Translations under genes and position numbers: made by a program
The notes under the pieces: model-generated
Databases searched by the model: none
What the model was told of the DNA's origin: nothing
The model's input: only the letters and a program-made list of their open reading frames with translations
In this document: positions 33,049 to 44,347 of the stretch, one piece after another
How positions within the stretch are numbered: the first letter of the stretch is position 1
Layout: every line of letters starts with the position of its first letter
Assembly (NCBI GenBank): GCA_010015655.1
Contig: ML976667.1
Span: forward strand, 265,002-329,001
Origin: Bimuria novae-zelandiae CBS 107.79
Taxonomy: Eukaryota > Ascomycota > Dothideomycetes > Pleosporales > Didymosphaeriaceae
Reading direction: 5' to 3'
DNA length: 64,000 nucleotides

Positions 33049-34252
33049 ACGACGTGAGGCCAGGCTGACGATTTCTTTGCTGTCAAGACAAGAAATCGGC
33101 ATTGCAGAGCGTATCGCATGTCAAACAACTAGAGCCAATTGATCTAAGGCAATAGAACGCGAGGAGGTGATAGCATACATTATAGAACCTGTTTACGCCA
33201 CCCGAGTGAACCCGTTGGGGTCCCAAGCGGCTTTGAATCCCAGTGCCACTCGGCATTTTGCTCGTCGCGCTGGATTACTAATGTGGGTGTGTGGTGGTTG
33301 TTGAACTCCGCTGGGTGGGGGCGTACCGAAGAAGCAGTCAGTAGGTCTCTCACTGAACCTGCACAAATGGGAAACGAAGTCTGCACCAGCCTTGCATGGG
33401 CAACCTTGTCGTGACGCGGGGGCCACGGATCGCGCATCTCATATTAAACCCCGATTTCTCGCAGCATCATGCAATGCAGATCAAGTCAAGGTTACTCGGG
33501 CATGTACCCCCGGTATGTACCTAGTGACTAGATCCACATCTACTTCCATTCGACCCCCAAGGTAAGTCATGCCGAGCCTAAGCAATATACACGATTCCGC
33601 CTTGAAGTGATGTATGCAGATGTCATTCATCACTGGTCACATCCGACAGCTATTCCGCCTTGCGACGAGGGTGTTGTGCCGTTCCAGCCGGAACTGGACC
33701 CACACGATGCTGCTGTGTCTGTCCTATTTGGAGACGGAACAGCTGTTCTATCTCTATTTAGTAATATAGTGGCAAGACGATGCCTGACTGTACTCAACAT
33801 TTCTCGCCAACACGAAGGCTCGGTTGCAAGATACTCCACAATCGGCCATGGAGGGTAGGACAATTGTTTACCTGATACCACTCTAAATTGTACCATACAG
33901 CACCTTTCGCCCAATCAAATATTCTGAATGGTCCCTTCTACCGAGTGGACGTTAATATTAGTGCTTCCAGACCCGGTCGAGAGCAGCTTCGCCTCTGGGG
34001 GGCTTCACGGTAAGAGTGTGGCTCCTGAATGAGGTTAGAACGATACTTGGGGGCTGTTTTCCGACATGCACTGTAGCCCTTTGCCTCCTTATTGCCTTGC
34101 ATCGAAATTTGGGGGTATAGAGAAAGGACTAAACTAGTGAATCAAGAATTGAATCAAGTATATATTCTAGATGTTATCAGGAGACGAGTTTGTTTTCAGT
34201 GTCAATACGGAATCAAAATTATTTATAATATTCTTGGCGATAGAGATTTGCC
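33049..34252. other. Intergenic, no gene seen
   Basis: About 1.2 kb between the MFS and the second P450. Short frames (33180-33437, 33607-33858) lack features. Bases 34050-34252 are AT-rich and look like the P450 promoter. Confidence 0.45.
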
Positions 34253-35917
34253 ATGGCAGAATTACACATCGCTCACTTTCCTTTGGATCCGTATCGAGTG
34301 GCTCTTCTGAGCATCTTCGCATCCTTCCTTACCTCGATAATCTTGGTGAGGGGACGAGTGAACTCCCCCAATAGAGTCCACGAGCCACCTGCTGTCCCGC
34401 ATGATGCTCCATTTTCGCCCTTCAGACATCTAAGAGGGCTACTGCGACGGAGAATGCAGTACTGGAACGACATAGGGTATGATGGCCCAGATCATCCTTC
34501 AGTGGCTCGATTAATCTTATAAGCAGGCTGAGTCATCGCAAACCAATGGTGCAATTGTCGATTCTTGGAACCAAGATCTACGTGATCGGGTCCGTCGAGA
34601 TGATGTCATTGATTCAACGCCAGCCAAGAGTTATCTCTTCTCGTTCCTGGTTTGCCAAATTCGTTTGCGCCCTAGTGGGATGTAGCTCGCGGTCTATGGG
34701 CAACTTCCAAGCCCACCTCGGTGCTAGTTCTACTGGAGATTCGATGCTGCTTGAAGGAGTCCGAGCCACTAAGAGGATTCTCAACTCCGCAAAGGGAACC
34801 GAAATGAACTACGATGCAGCACGTATCGTCAGTGATCGCTTCAAGGCTCTTCGCACGCCAGATGGTGTCCCGTTGGATCTCTTCGAGTGGGTCAAACACG
34901 AGATGTTGCACCTAGTCAGCGAAAGTGCATATGGGCCGAACAATCCATTCTGGAGACCCGAAATTGAGAAAGCATTTTGGTATGTATGCACCCTGGACTG
35001 TGATTCATCAACTCACAAGTTGTACCAGGGAGTTCGAAGAAAGCACGCTCGCTTTTTGTTCAACAGGCTTTCTGCCAGAGTTCATCCGGTCCAAGGTCAT
35101 CAAGGGCTTCCAAAGCCGCGAGCTCCTTGTGCAGACTCTCCATCGCTATTTGAACGGCGAAGATCTCCTTCGAGGATCTCCAATCGTCAACACCCACTTC
35201 TCGTTGTTCAAAGCATCGCTTGATGACTCTGACGTCGCGAGGTTCGAATGCGCAAACGCTTTGGGGTCATTTGCGAATACAATTCCAACGTCTTTCTGGA
35301 TGCTTTATCAGGTGTATTCAGACCAAAAGTTGTTGACTGAACTTCGAGATCAAATCAAAGCCATTACTTCAACCGAGGTGGCAGATGATGGAGCTCTGAC
35401 CGTCAACCGCATCGATTTACGGCGCCTTAAATCAGCCACGATTCTTTTTTCAGCCATTGAGGAGGTCTCGCGTCTTCGTGCGGTTGGCGTCGGCGTTAGG
35501 GTTGTGACTGAAGACACTGTCGTCGGCGAGGGAGTGCACCGCTATCTTTTGAAAAAGGGAGGCTGGGTGCTGATCGCAAACCGTGCGCTACATTCGGATA
35601 AAACTATATGGGGTGAAGACGCAGACCAGTTCGTCGCGAGACGCTTCTGTGGCAAGACGCCCCACCTTTCTTTTAGGGGGTTTGGAAATGGCGCGAGCGC
35701 TTGTTGTGGCAAGAACTTTGCTGAGTACCATATTGCCTCTTTCATGGCAATTATGGTCATGCGATATGATATCAGTCCTGTCAACGGTAAGTGGAAAGAT
35801 CCCGGTCAGGATGGACGAGACACTGCTTCGCAAGTTGCGGGACCAGTGGAGAGTCCAATGGTGCACATGGAGTTGAGAGAAGATCCTTGCGCGGTGGAAT
35901 GGAGATTTCATTGTTGA
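34253..35917 (+). CDS. Cytochrome P450 (CYP7/8-like fungal group)
   Basis: Three exons (34253-34476, 34527-34979, 35029-35917; introns 50 and 49 nt) give 521 residues. One membrane anchor is near residues 15-32. The frame has a short K-helix EEVSR (ExxR present), a downstream VVTEDTVVGEGVHRYLLKKGG segment and the haem loop FGNGASACCGKNFAEYHIASF, in which the usual Arg before Cys is replaced. Weakly conserved I helix without AGxDTT, and FGxGxxxCxG haem loops, are typical of fungal P450s resembling animal CYP7/CYP8. Membership in the cluster is inferred from position. Confidence 0.85.
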
Positions 35918-36454
35918 TCGGCAGGCATATGCCCTTGAGTTCTTCAGTGGTAGCTCCTTAGACAGCAAAATATTCCATGACTCGGTACCTAAAATCATCG
36001 AACAAATGTCACACATAACTACTGTCGCAGACATGCACAGACAGACGCCGATATTCACTGTTACGGCTAGGATATTCATGGTTAGCTCCTTGGCAGGCCC
36101 AGGAGTATATAGTTATCTTTCTCTCGTTACTTCACAATCAACGCAGTTTCCCTCCATTTATCAGAGCCTGTCTGCTCTGACATTCACCACCCCTGGTAGA
36201 CTCACGCTGTATCCCTACGACAAAAGATTTTCACGCACTTCGCTGTAACGTTGCACCATGAGACACTCTGTGATGCCCGCGCTAAAGGAAAGTAACGTAA
36301 AGCATGGTGCGAAGTAATTCAACGCACCAATAACCAGTGATATCAAAGAAATCAAGTAGTACGAAAGGAAGATACGATCATTGTTCTCTAAGTCTAGTTC
36401 TTATGGTATACATTAAGGCATCACCACCGCTCATTAAGTCGCGCTTTTCCTCCT
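35918..36454. other. Intergenic, convergent 3' ends
   Basis: Between convergent genes; no gene seen. Confidence 0.4.
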
Positions 36455-37501
36455 TTACGAAGTAGTAGCCTCCCAGGGGTCCAAAACCAGCTTCTTACCG
36501 CTAACACCACCCTGATTCATCAAATCAAGCGCCTCCTGTGCCTTCTCCAAGCCGCCAGTGAGAACGTGCTGCCTCGTCGGGACAATCAGGCCGCTCTCAA
36601 GACCCTTGGGGAGGTACTCCTCGTACAACCACTGGGCAAGAGGTTTGTGCTGGGGCTCGTCGAAAGCAAAGCTGTAGGGTGCGAAGATCCTCTTGACGTT
36701 GTCGGGGATAGCGCGGGTTCCGGGGATCGGGGGGATCATGGTGTTGTACGCGCCGCCGCCGAGGGACTCGAAGTACTCGACGAGGATGGCGGTAGGGGCG
36801 GGCAGGCCAATGGTGTCGAGCACGGCATCGTATGGGCCGTATTTCTTGAGGTCGGCGACGACGTCAGCAGGAGCTTGCTCGTGGTCGATGATGGTGGCTG
36901 GGCCAAGAGACTGGACGAAGTCCTTGTTGCGGTTGGAGGAGGTGGTGACAACTTCGTAGCCGGCGGTCGCAGCGTACTTGACGGCAAGACCACCGCAAGA
37001 ACTGGAGCCACCGTAGATCAGGACCTTCTTGCCCTTGGGAGAGGCAGTGCCGGATAGAGGAGGACGCTCAAGACCGAGGTGGATGCTGAGAGCGGAGGTG
37101 ATGGCAGCAAGGTTGATAATGGTGGCAGAGGAGCTGTGGAAAGGAACGGACTTGGGGATCTTGGAGGCGGAGTTGAGGGGCGCGAGAGCGAACTTCTGGT
37201 AGCCACCGAAACGGGGATCTGCAAGTGTCTTGCCGGAGCGGATCGACGCAACGTGGTCGCCCTTCTCGAATCCAGTGACGCCCTCGCCGACAGACTCTAC
37301 TGTGCCAGAGAACGAGGTACCAAGAATGTTGGGGTAGGGGATAGGATGAGTGCCAAATTTCTGAATCTTGGCTTCGATAGGTGTGAAGGCGACGCTGTTG
37401 ATCTTGACGAGGAGCTCGTTAGGGCCAGGTGTGTAGGTCTCGGCAGGGCCAACAGACACCTGCTTGGTGGGGGCGGGGATCCAAGAAGCCTGGTTAGCCA
37501 T
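36455..37501 (-). CDS. Zinc-type alcohol dehydrogenase/enoyl reductase-like protein (MDR)
   Basis: Intronless, 348 residues from ATG 37501, which gives the usual MDR start MANQASWIPAP. Motifs: GPNELLVKINSVAFTPIE, a GTSFSGTVESVGEGV substrate-domain core, then the NADPH-binding LIYGGSSSCGGLAVKYAATAG, and a C-terminal GLEKAQEALDLMNQGGVSGKKLVL. It lacks the structural-zinc Cys cluster, as in trans-acting enoyl reductases and quinone reductases. The frame stays open upstream to ATG 37615; that longer form would add 38 Ser/Thr/Arg-rich, acid-free residues resembling a mitochondrial presequence. Reduces a C=C or quinone substrate with NADPH; its place in the cluster is plausible but unproven. Confidence 0.85.
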   Translation of the reverse strand: MANQASWIPAPTKQVSVGPAETYTPGPNELLVKINSVAFTPIEAKIQKFGTHPIPYPNILGTSFSGTVESVGEGVTGFEKGDHVASIRSGKTLADPRFGGYQKFALAPLNSASKIPKSVPFHSSSATIINLAAITSALSIHLGLERPPLSGTASPKGKKVLIYGGSSSCGGLAVKYAATAGYEVVTTSSNRNKDFVQSLGPATIIDHEQAPADVVADLKKYGPYDAVLDTIGLPAPTAILVEYFESLGGGAYNTMIPPIPGTRAIPDNVKRIFAPYSFAFDEPQHKPLAQWLYEEYLPKGLESGLIVPTRQHVLTGGLEKAQEALDLMNQGGVSGKKLVLDPWEATTS

Positions 37502-38021
37502 GTTTCCGGTGTGAATCGTTCTGAAAGGTGTTCTTGTAGTATGTGTAGTTGTTGGAGTTATTGTTCGTAAGTGACTGAGCACTGAGGACAGACGCTGGGT
37601 GGTGTTTATATTCATGAAGCTGGCTACGTATAGTGAATGTCGCAACCACGCACTTCGCATGCAGCACTACCAAATTATCGCGTCCGTTGTGAGCACGCAA
37701 GCGGGATGGTAAGTCAGCAGCATTACGAACAAAGAGGCGAGCACCGAGCCCCGTTTGTCTGTTTCTTAGCGCGCATATCTAAGCCCAAGAGAGTCGTTTC
37801 ATTCATTGAGATTGATTGTTTCTTGCTAGTGGTCCCCGTAGTCGCTGTCGACGGGTGGCACGACCTACGCGGCGCATTGCTAAGCTAGGCAGAGGGTTCG
37901 GCGTCGGTCAACAGAAGGAACGCCAAGAAACTAACGCCAGCGCCTTAGGTAACATCGGACGAAGCGAGAACCGATTTCTGACCAACACCAGCCCCTGTCA
38001 TCTTCCACAATAACCCGACGC
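37502..38021. other. Intergenic, no gene seen
   Basis: Upstream of the MDR gene and downstream of the SDR. Bases 37502-37615 may be coding if the longer MDR start is used. Confidence 0.4.
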
Positions 38022-38975
38022 TTAACCCCCAGCTCCTCCCGAGATGGTGATATTCTGACCTGTGATAGCTCGTTAGCCAATGAATCTGCTGCAGGCATTT
38101 GCCGAAGCTCGACGCGTGCGCATGTGTATTGCCCGTCCTCGGGCATCAAGAGAGGTCCAAACTTTGGGCGGGACGCTGTACTACTCACCATTGATCCAGT
38201 AGCCATCAGGACCGACGAGGAAAGCCACGACGCGGGCAATATCCTGCGGTAGACCAATGCGGCCGAGCGGCGTCCACTTTGAGACCACTGCCTCGACCTG
38301 TTCGAACGTCCACGTCTCGTCGGCATTGGGCAGGTACTTCCATCCCACGTCGTTGGCCATGTCGGTCTTCACACCTCCAGGAGCGATGGTGTTTACCGTG
38401 ATGCGCCTTGGCCCGAAGTCCTTTGCGAAGTTCTTGGCGAATGCTTCCACAGCGTTCTTGCTGCCGGCGTAGAGGGCGTGCTCCTTGATTGAGTTGTGAG
38501 CCGAGATTGACGACATCAGGACCAGACGGCCGCCATCCTCCAGGTGCTTGTACGCCTGTTGTGCGACGAAGAACTGACCACGAGTGTTGACGGCGAACAC
38601 CTTGTCGAACTCCTCGGGTGTCACTTCGTCTAGTCTGCCGAAGTGCTCGATGCCAGAGTTAGACACAACGATGTCGATCTTGCCGAAGTGTGCCTTGCTC
38701 TTCTCGAATAGGGTCTTGATATCCTCTACGTTGGCGATGTCGCCTTGGAGAGCGATGGATTTGCTGCCCGCAGCTTCGATCTCCTGGGCCAGTTGCTCAG
38801 CCGCCTCAGCGCTGCCTCGATAATTGACCACTACTGATGCTCCTCGAGCACCTAGCTCGCGAGCAACGCCGGCGCCGATACCGCGACCGGATCCGGTCAC
38901 AAGTGCTACCTTGCCCTGAAGCGTCTTTGGCGGTGCCGCTGCGGATCCGTCGGTCAAAAAGCTGTCGGTTCCCAT
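38022..38975 (-). CDS. SDR of the tetrahydroxynaphthalene/versicolorin reductase group
   Basis: Exon 1 38975-38189 and a short exon 2 38059-38022 around a 129-nt intron give 274 residues. Rossmann motif VTGSGRGIGAG, VVSNSGIEHFG, VNTRGQFFVA, catalytic SSISA...YAGSK, and APGGVKTDM are those of fungal naphthol/anthraquinone ketoreductases. Exon 2 supplies the expected ending GQNITISGGAGG. Such enzymes reduce an aromatic tautomer of a polyketide with NADPH, setting up loss of water by a dehydratase. The next gene, divergent across 408 bp, is a scytalone-dehydratase-like protein, which fits a reduction/dehydration pair that deoxygenates the ring. Confidence 0.92.
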
Positions 38976-39383
38976 GGTTGTAGGAGCAGTGTAGAAGTGT
39001 TGCTGTTTGAGGGTGCGGAAAACCCGGATACGCTTGATGACCTTAAGTATTGCCTGGGCGTTATCGCGTTCAAGGTCGGCTCTTTCGGGTCTGCACAACG
39101 GTTTAGACTATCGACAATCCCGCTCGATGTAGCAAGATATGACCGGCTGACCTGTAGATCGTGTCCAACAACGAAAGTGCCCGCATTGCATTACATGATC
39201 GGGATATCAGACAGCTACGGCATGCAAGCCCCGCATCAGGTTTTGTGGGAGTAATCTGTCGCCGGTCCTGCTGCTTGCATTCTTTCGTTCTTCATAACAA
39301 CACACCACAATACCAGAAGAACTTTGTATAGTTAGCCTTCAGCTCACAACTCCTGGGGGATTTCGCCATTTCAAAACCGAATC
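38976..39383. other. Divergent promoter, SDR / dehydratase
   Basis: A 408-bp region shared by the reductase and the dehydratase, implying co-expression. No TCGN5CGA motif was found in it. Confidence 0.5.
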
Positions 39384-40034
39384 ATGAGTGCCTCCCGAGC
39401 CAACAAGCCCACTTTTGAAGGTGTGATAGGCCACCACAGTCCATGTATTTTAATCAGAATATGATCTGACTTGGACGCAGAGTGGCAGGATTGCAGTGAG
39501 CTCGCTTTCGAGTGGGCGAGGAGTTACGATGAGAAGGATTGGGTGAGGCTGGGACACATGCTAGCGCCCACAGTCACGGTAAGTTATCCCTTCAGAATTT
39601 TCTGGAGAGCTGAGCGTGCGAGCATTATATAATAGGTCAACTACGGTGGCGTCAACAACGCACAAGCGGACGCTATGCCCGCTGCAGATTTCGTGAAGAT
39701 GATGCAGAACCCGCTGTTCCTGGGTGACAAGAATATCGAGTCCCAACACTTGCTTGGCCTCTCGAAGTGGGAGAAACTCTCCGACACGGAGATCAAGAGC
39801 CAGCACCAGTCTCGTGCTGCCCATCAAAGGTGGGAAGTGGGACGAGGAGACATTGCCGCAAAAGGTCATGGTCACGGTTTGGTTACCACTTTCTACAAGA
39901 AGGTCGACGGAGAATGGAAGTGGGCTGGCATTCAGACCAAGGTTGATTTCAACGAGCACGAATTCGAGAAGGTTTTTGTTGGGTCCGCTGGCAAATTTGA
40001 CAAGGATGGAAATACCGTTGAGGTTGCGCCTTGA
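39384..40034 (+). CDS. Scytalone dehydratase-like protein
   Basis: Three exons (39384-39420, 39481-39578, 39636-40034; introns 60 and 57 nt) give 177 residues, the normal size of the family. Conserved features: FEWARSYDEKDWVRL with the Tyr-Asp pair of the active site, VNYGGV, SQHLLGLSKWEKL and HQSRAAHQRWEV carrying the two histidines, KGHGHG, and a C-terminal WKWAGIQTKVDF. The family is a cone-shaped alpha+beta barrel that removes water from reduced naphthols; anthraquinone clusters use relatives. Paired with the SDR to its left by a shared promoter. Confidence 0.9.
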
Positions 40035-40913
40035 TGTAAAGCCGAAGAATTCTTCCAGGATAGCATCAAATCAAATTTCCCGTGTTTTTATTTGGATCAA
40101 CCTGAAAAAGTTAATTTCTGACCACTCAAATAAAGACACCGTGAGAACGAGATCTATACATAGATCGCATTGCTCGCTTTGTCGGAAAGGACCGACAACA
40201 ATTGTTTTAATTTCCGGGTGCGTGGGCCTCACAGGGCTGTCAACCTGGACTCCGGGATGCAAATACCGACCCTCTTGGAAAGTTGGCACCAAGAGGTCGG
40301 CACGCCACGTGCTGGAGCCCGCCAAGATGACCGCCAGCTCGGGAAGGTGTTGTTTCGTAGGGTGACACTCACGTGTGTCAGGGGCTGCATGGGGCTTGTG
40401 GGCCCGCTTAGATTTTGATGGTCCCATTGCTACGGTAGTTGGTTACATTTTGTGGAGGTGTGCACTTTACAGCACGTGGGATATATTAGTGGGTACGTTA
40501 CACACGCAGGGACGACGCAGGAACCGAGGAAGTAAGCAGCTAGCTGACCCAAACAACAACTAGTGACAAGTTTCATGACCATCAAATTCTCCAACAGGCG
40601 ATAGAGCAAAAGGAAGGCAGTAAGACATCCGACGAATATGACGCGCCCAGCTCGGGGTACGATATGGGCCAATCATGGTGGGGGGAAAGCATCCTACCAA
40701 ACCTCGTCGGGTTGGTATCGGTGCGCCACGACTATACGGAGGTGACAATGGGCTTTGCCACGATACGAACTCGAATCATGGGCTGAGTATTCCTAGTAGG
40801 ACTACAGAAGTATATCTATGTCGAACACTTCGCGTTTCAATTGCATCTTCATCACTCACTTTCTCTTGTGTCTTCAGCAACACAGAGTGGAATCACCAAA
40901 GTCGTCTTTCAAC
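40035..40913. other. Intergenic, promoter of the secreted FAD oxidase
   Basis: No gene seen. Contains a palindromic CGG-type motif at 40180-40197 and a leader before 40914. Confidence 0.45.
40180..40197. promoter_or_regulatory. TGTCGG-N6-CCGACA palindrome
   Basis: A perfect inverted repeat with CGG and CCG half sites six bases apart, a layout bound by several Zn2Cys6 dimers. It lies about 720 bp before the FAD oxidase start. Binding is inference only. Confidence 0.3.
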
Positions 40914-42575
40914 ATGTATGCAAAGTCACTGCTCGCAGTTCTTCCTTTCCTTGCGACTTCGGTCGTTGCGGCTCCCAAACACCACCGCGACAACGCTGCG
41001 GACCTTCTTGCTTGTGCCAAGAAGATCCTGCCTGCTTCTCAGATCGTTTCTCCTTCGGATGCATCCTACCTTACCGCCTCCAATGGTGTTATCATGCTCA
41101 ACCAGGGCCAGTTTCCTGCCTTGGTTACATATCCTAAGGAGTCGAGCCAGGTTGGCCCGCTTGTAAAGTGTGCCGTCAAGTATGGCTTCAAGGTTTCTCC
41201 CCGCACAGGACAACATCACTTTGAAAACTGGTCTTCCCTGAACGGCTCGCTTGTCATCGACATTCAGAACCTTTCCTACGTTCTTCCTGCCAAGGACCTG
41301 AAGACTGCTACCGTTGGTGCTGGCTCCCGTCTCGGCGCTATCTACTCTATCCTCGAGGGTTATGGTGTCACCTTCACTGCTGGTATCTGTGCTACCGTTG
41401 GTATTGGTGGATACCTTGGTGTTGGTGGCTACAACATGCAGATGCGTACCGAAGGTTTCGCCGTTGACCACGTCAAGTCGGCCAAGATCGTCACTGCTCA
41501 GGGCGATCTGGTCACCATCTCTCCAACCAGCAACCCTGAGCTCTGGTGGGCCGCCCGTGGCGGTGGTACTTTCGGTGTCGTTGTCGAGACCGTCCTCGAG
41601 ACCACTGTCCTGCCCCGCTCTGCCATGTTCGTCGCCAACTTCAACAATGCTTCTACCCGCTTTGAGGCTCTGAAGAAGTACAACGACTGGGCTCCCAAGC
41701 AGGACCCTTACTTCGAGTCGCAATTGAACTTCTTCTCCGACCACACCCAGATCCTCGGATGGTACCTCGGCAAGAGCAAGGCCCAGCTTGAAGCTATCCT
41801 CGCCACATCCGGTCTCTCCTCGGTTCCCAATGCCCAAATCAAGGTCACTGGCAACTGCAGCACTGCCAACTCGCGTAACTTCTGGACCTACACCCAAGAC
41901 GAATGCACCGACGATGCCACCGCCAATGCCGCTTTCTTTAGCCAGTACAACGTCGCCCCCGACGCGCTCACTCCCCTCCCTGGCACCGTTGCCGTATCCG
42001 CCATCAGCTCCAAGCAGGCCCGTCCTGACATCCCCCGCGCCGCGCTGTGGCAGCGTGGTAACATCTACACGAAGACCTTCGTCGAGACCAAGGACAGGCC
42101 CCTCAAGGACGCCGATCTCCAGTGGCTAGTCGACAACACCAAGAACCTCCCCTCGGAGATGGGCTTCTGGATCGAAGTCACCACCTTCAACGTCTCGACC
42201 GGTGCGTCCAACTCCGCGTTCCCGTGGGCTACAAAGGCGAAGACCCTGTGGCGCATGCAGGTTGAGAACGTCGCGCCTGTGGCGGCGCAGTCCAAGGCGC
42301 TCTCTGAGAAGTTCGAGGGGGAATTCCGTCCTCGCGTTGGGTAAGTCTTTTCCTCAGTATTTCATCATCATGCGAGAAAATTAGCTAACATGCTCTGCAG
42401 TCCCTACACTTACTCCGGATACATCGATCAAAATGTGACCGGCGACATCATCACAGCCAACTACGGCGCCAACACGTGCCGCCTCGTCAAGGCCCGCCAG
42501 AAGTACGATCCTAACTTCATCTTCGCCAACCCGGCTGCTGTGCCCCCGAAAGCTAAGGCATCGTGGAGATGCTAG
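40914..42575 (+). CDS. Secreted BBE-type FAD-linked oxidase
   Basis: Two exons (40914-42340, 42401-42575; 60-nt intron) give 533 residues. Signal peptide MYAKSLLAVLPFLATSVVA comes first. The FAD-binding PCMH domain has SPRTGQHH, with a His suited to covalent FAD, and GICATVGIGGYLGVGGYN, with a Cys suited to the second covalent bond, so FAD is probably bound by two links as in berberine bridge enzymes. ELWWAARGGGTFGVV follows, and exon 2 supplies the BBE domain (YIDQNV, KYDPNFIF). It probably carries out extracellular or vesicular two-electron oxidation or coupling of the polyketide. It differs from the non-secreted oxidase at 58374-59982. Confidence 0.92.
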
Positions 42576-43254
42576 TTTCTTGGCCTCTTTGTCGGAGGAT
42601 TTGAATATCTTTTTTATGTTTCTTAGACCGTTCATGTACATACTTTCGACGGCATGGGTGGAAGGTGGGGAAAATGTATTATAGAGTCTAGACGAATTAT
42701 TACGATGCTGTATGTTTGAGCCAATGATTGACGTGGTGATTGTTTTTCGATTTGAACTCTCGAAGACGGGTTTGTTTTTCAGAAGGTGGCAATGTGCTTT
42801 GCCTGCGTCCTCTTCTAGCACGTCTTATTCAGATCCCTCCACAATTACTCTTCTTGGTAAGGAATACTCAAATTGTATTTACAACCTGAAAGGGGCGTGA
42901 TGCAAGTAGCAACGCCTTTCCAGATTATTAATTCAGATGTGGCGAAGCGTTGCGTATCCATCACATTGAAGCGGACTTGACTTCAGCGCCGGCGAAGTCC
43001 ACTGTACCCCCACATTTGAAAGTGGTAATAGCAGTATTCTTTCAACTGCCCACTGATCACACACATCTCTGTCATCTTGCTTGCAGTATTATGAATTCTA
43101 TATTTCTTTCGAGGATTTGAGGGGACTGCACCAGACAACACTGTACTAACAACAAACATACACACATCAGAAACAACAACGATAGTCCATGTAACACTTC
43201 AAGTGCATAGCTCAGACGTATTTGATTCGAATTCAGCTACCACCCCGTTCTACG
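42576..43254. other. Intergenic, convergent 3' ends
   Basis: Between convergent genes; no gene seen. Confidence 0.4.
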
Positions 43255-44347
43255 CTACAAATGATACGGCGCAGCATGATCCTTGACCACATCCCAAACT
43301 CCGTTGATAACATCCACCAGATCCTTGCTCAACGGGCCTGCTTCGATCGCATTGAGATTCGCCTCCATTTGCTTCACACTCGAGCAGCCTAGGATCACTG
43401 CGTCACCACCCTTACCGTTCAGGATGGAGTGATACATGACCCATCTCAGCGCAACATCGTGACCACCGATCCCTGCGGCTTTGGCCATGTCCGCGACACG
43501 ACCCGCTGCCTCGATGAGTTCTGGCTTGAGGTATGCTTGCTCGTAGGCTTGGCCTAGTTTCGTCTGTCGGGGGGTCAGTACTCGATCAAGCTGCTACATG
43601 ATGAAGATCTTACGTTTTTGTCCCATCTTGAGCCAGCAACGTCTACGCTGTTTGCGTTTATATTGCCACTGAACATACCCGCAGCGGAAGGGCTATAGCG
43701 TGTGAATATCCATCTACTGCAATTCTTCGTATTAATTCCTACCTGTAAGCGTAGAACGAGATCCCCCATCGCCTCAACGTAGGCCACAGCTGCTCCTCGC
43801 CACTTCTGATGATAGCGTTGTACCGTCCCTGATACACACTCGGCTTATTCCAGCCATTCTCCTCGCAAACCTGGCAGATCTCTTCCACCTCTTTAGCCGT
43901 GTAATTGCTCAGTCCAAAACGCTTGAACTTCCCCGCGCGATACTGCTCATCCATCGCCTTGGCAGTCACTTGCCACGAAGTGCTGCGGTCAGGAGAGTGC
44001 AGATACATGATATCGACCTGGTCGACGCCCAGCGCATCCAAGCTCCACGGGATCGACTCCGCAATCTTCTCGGCAGAATGCGACCCGGGAGCCCACGACG
44101 TGACTTTCGTCGAGATGGTCGCCCATGCTCCCACGCCCAAGTCGCCCAGCAGCTTTTCCGCAGACCCAGGGTTCCCCACCGGATACGCGCGCGCACAATC
44201 GATCAGCTTGACGCCACGATTCTGGCACACTTCCAGCAGGGGGCCAGCCGTCTCGCGGGAGTTGAATTTCGCCTGCGGCGTGCCAGTGCCAAAGGAGGCG
44301 GTGCCGAGGACCACGGCGGGGGCAGAGGATGCAGCGGTAACGGTCAT
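43255..44347 (-). CDS. Aldo-keto reductase, AKR7/aflatoxin-aldehyde-reductase-like
   Basis: Three exons (44347-43743, 43692-43614, 43563-43255; two 50-nt introns) give 330 residues. The catalytic tetrad is readable: Asp50, Tyr55 (LIDCARAYP), Lys81 (STKV) and His117 (YLHSPD). The TIM-barrel continues through GLSNYTAKEVEEI and SVYQGRYNAIIR, then the spliced SPSAAGMFSGN and C-terminal VILGCSSVKQMEANL. The pattern is that of AKR7/NorB-like enzymes, which reduce aldehydes or ketones with NADPH in aflatoxin-type pathways. It lies divergent from the AflR-like regulator. Confidence 0.9.
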
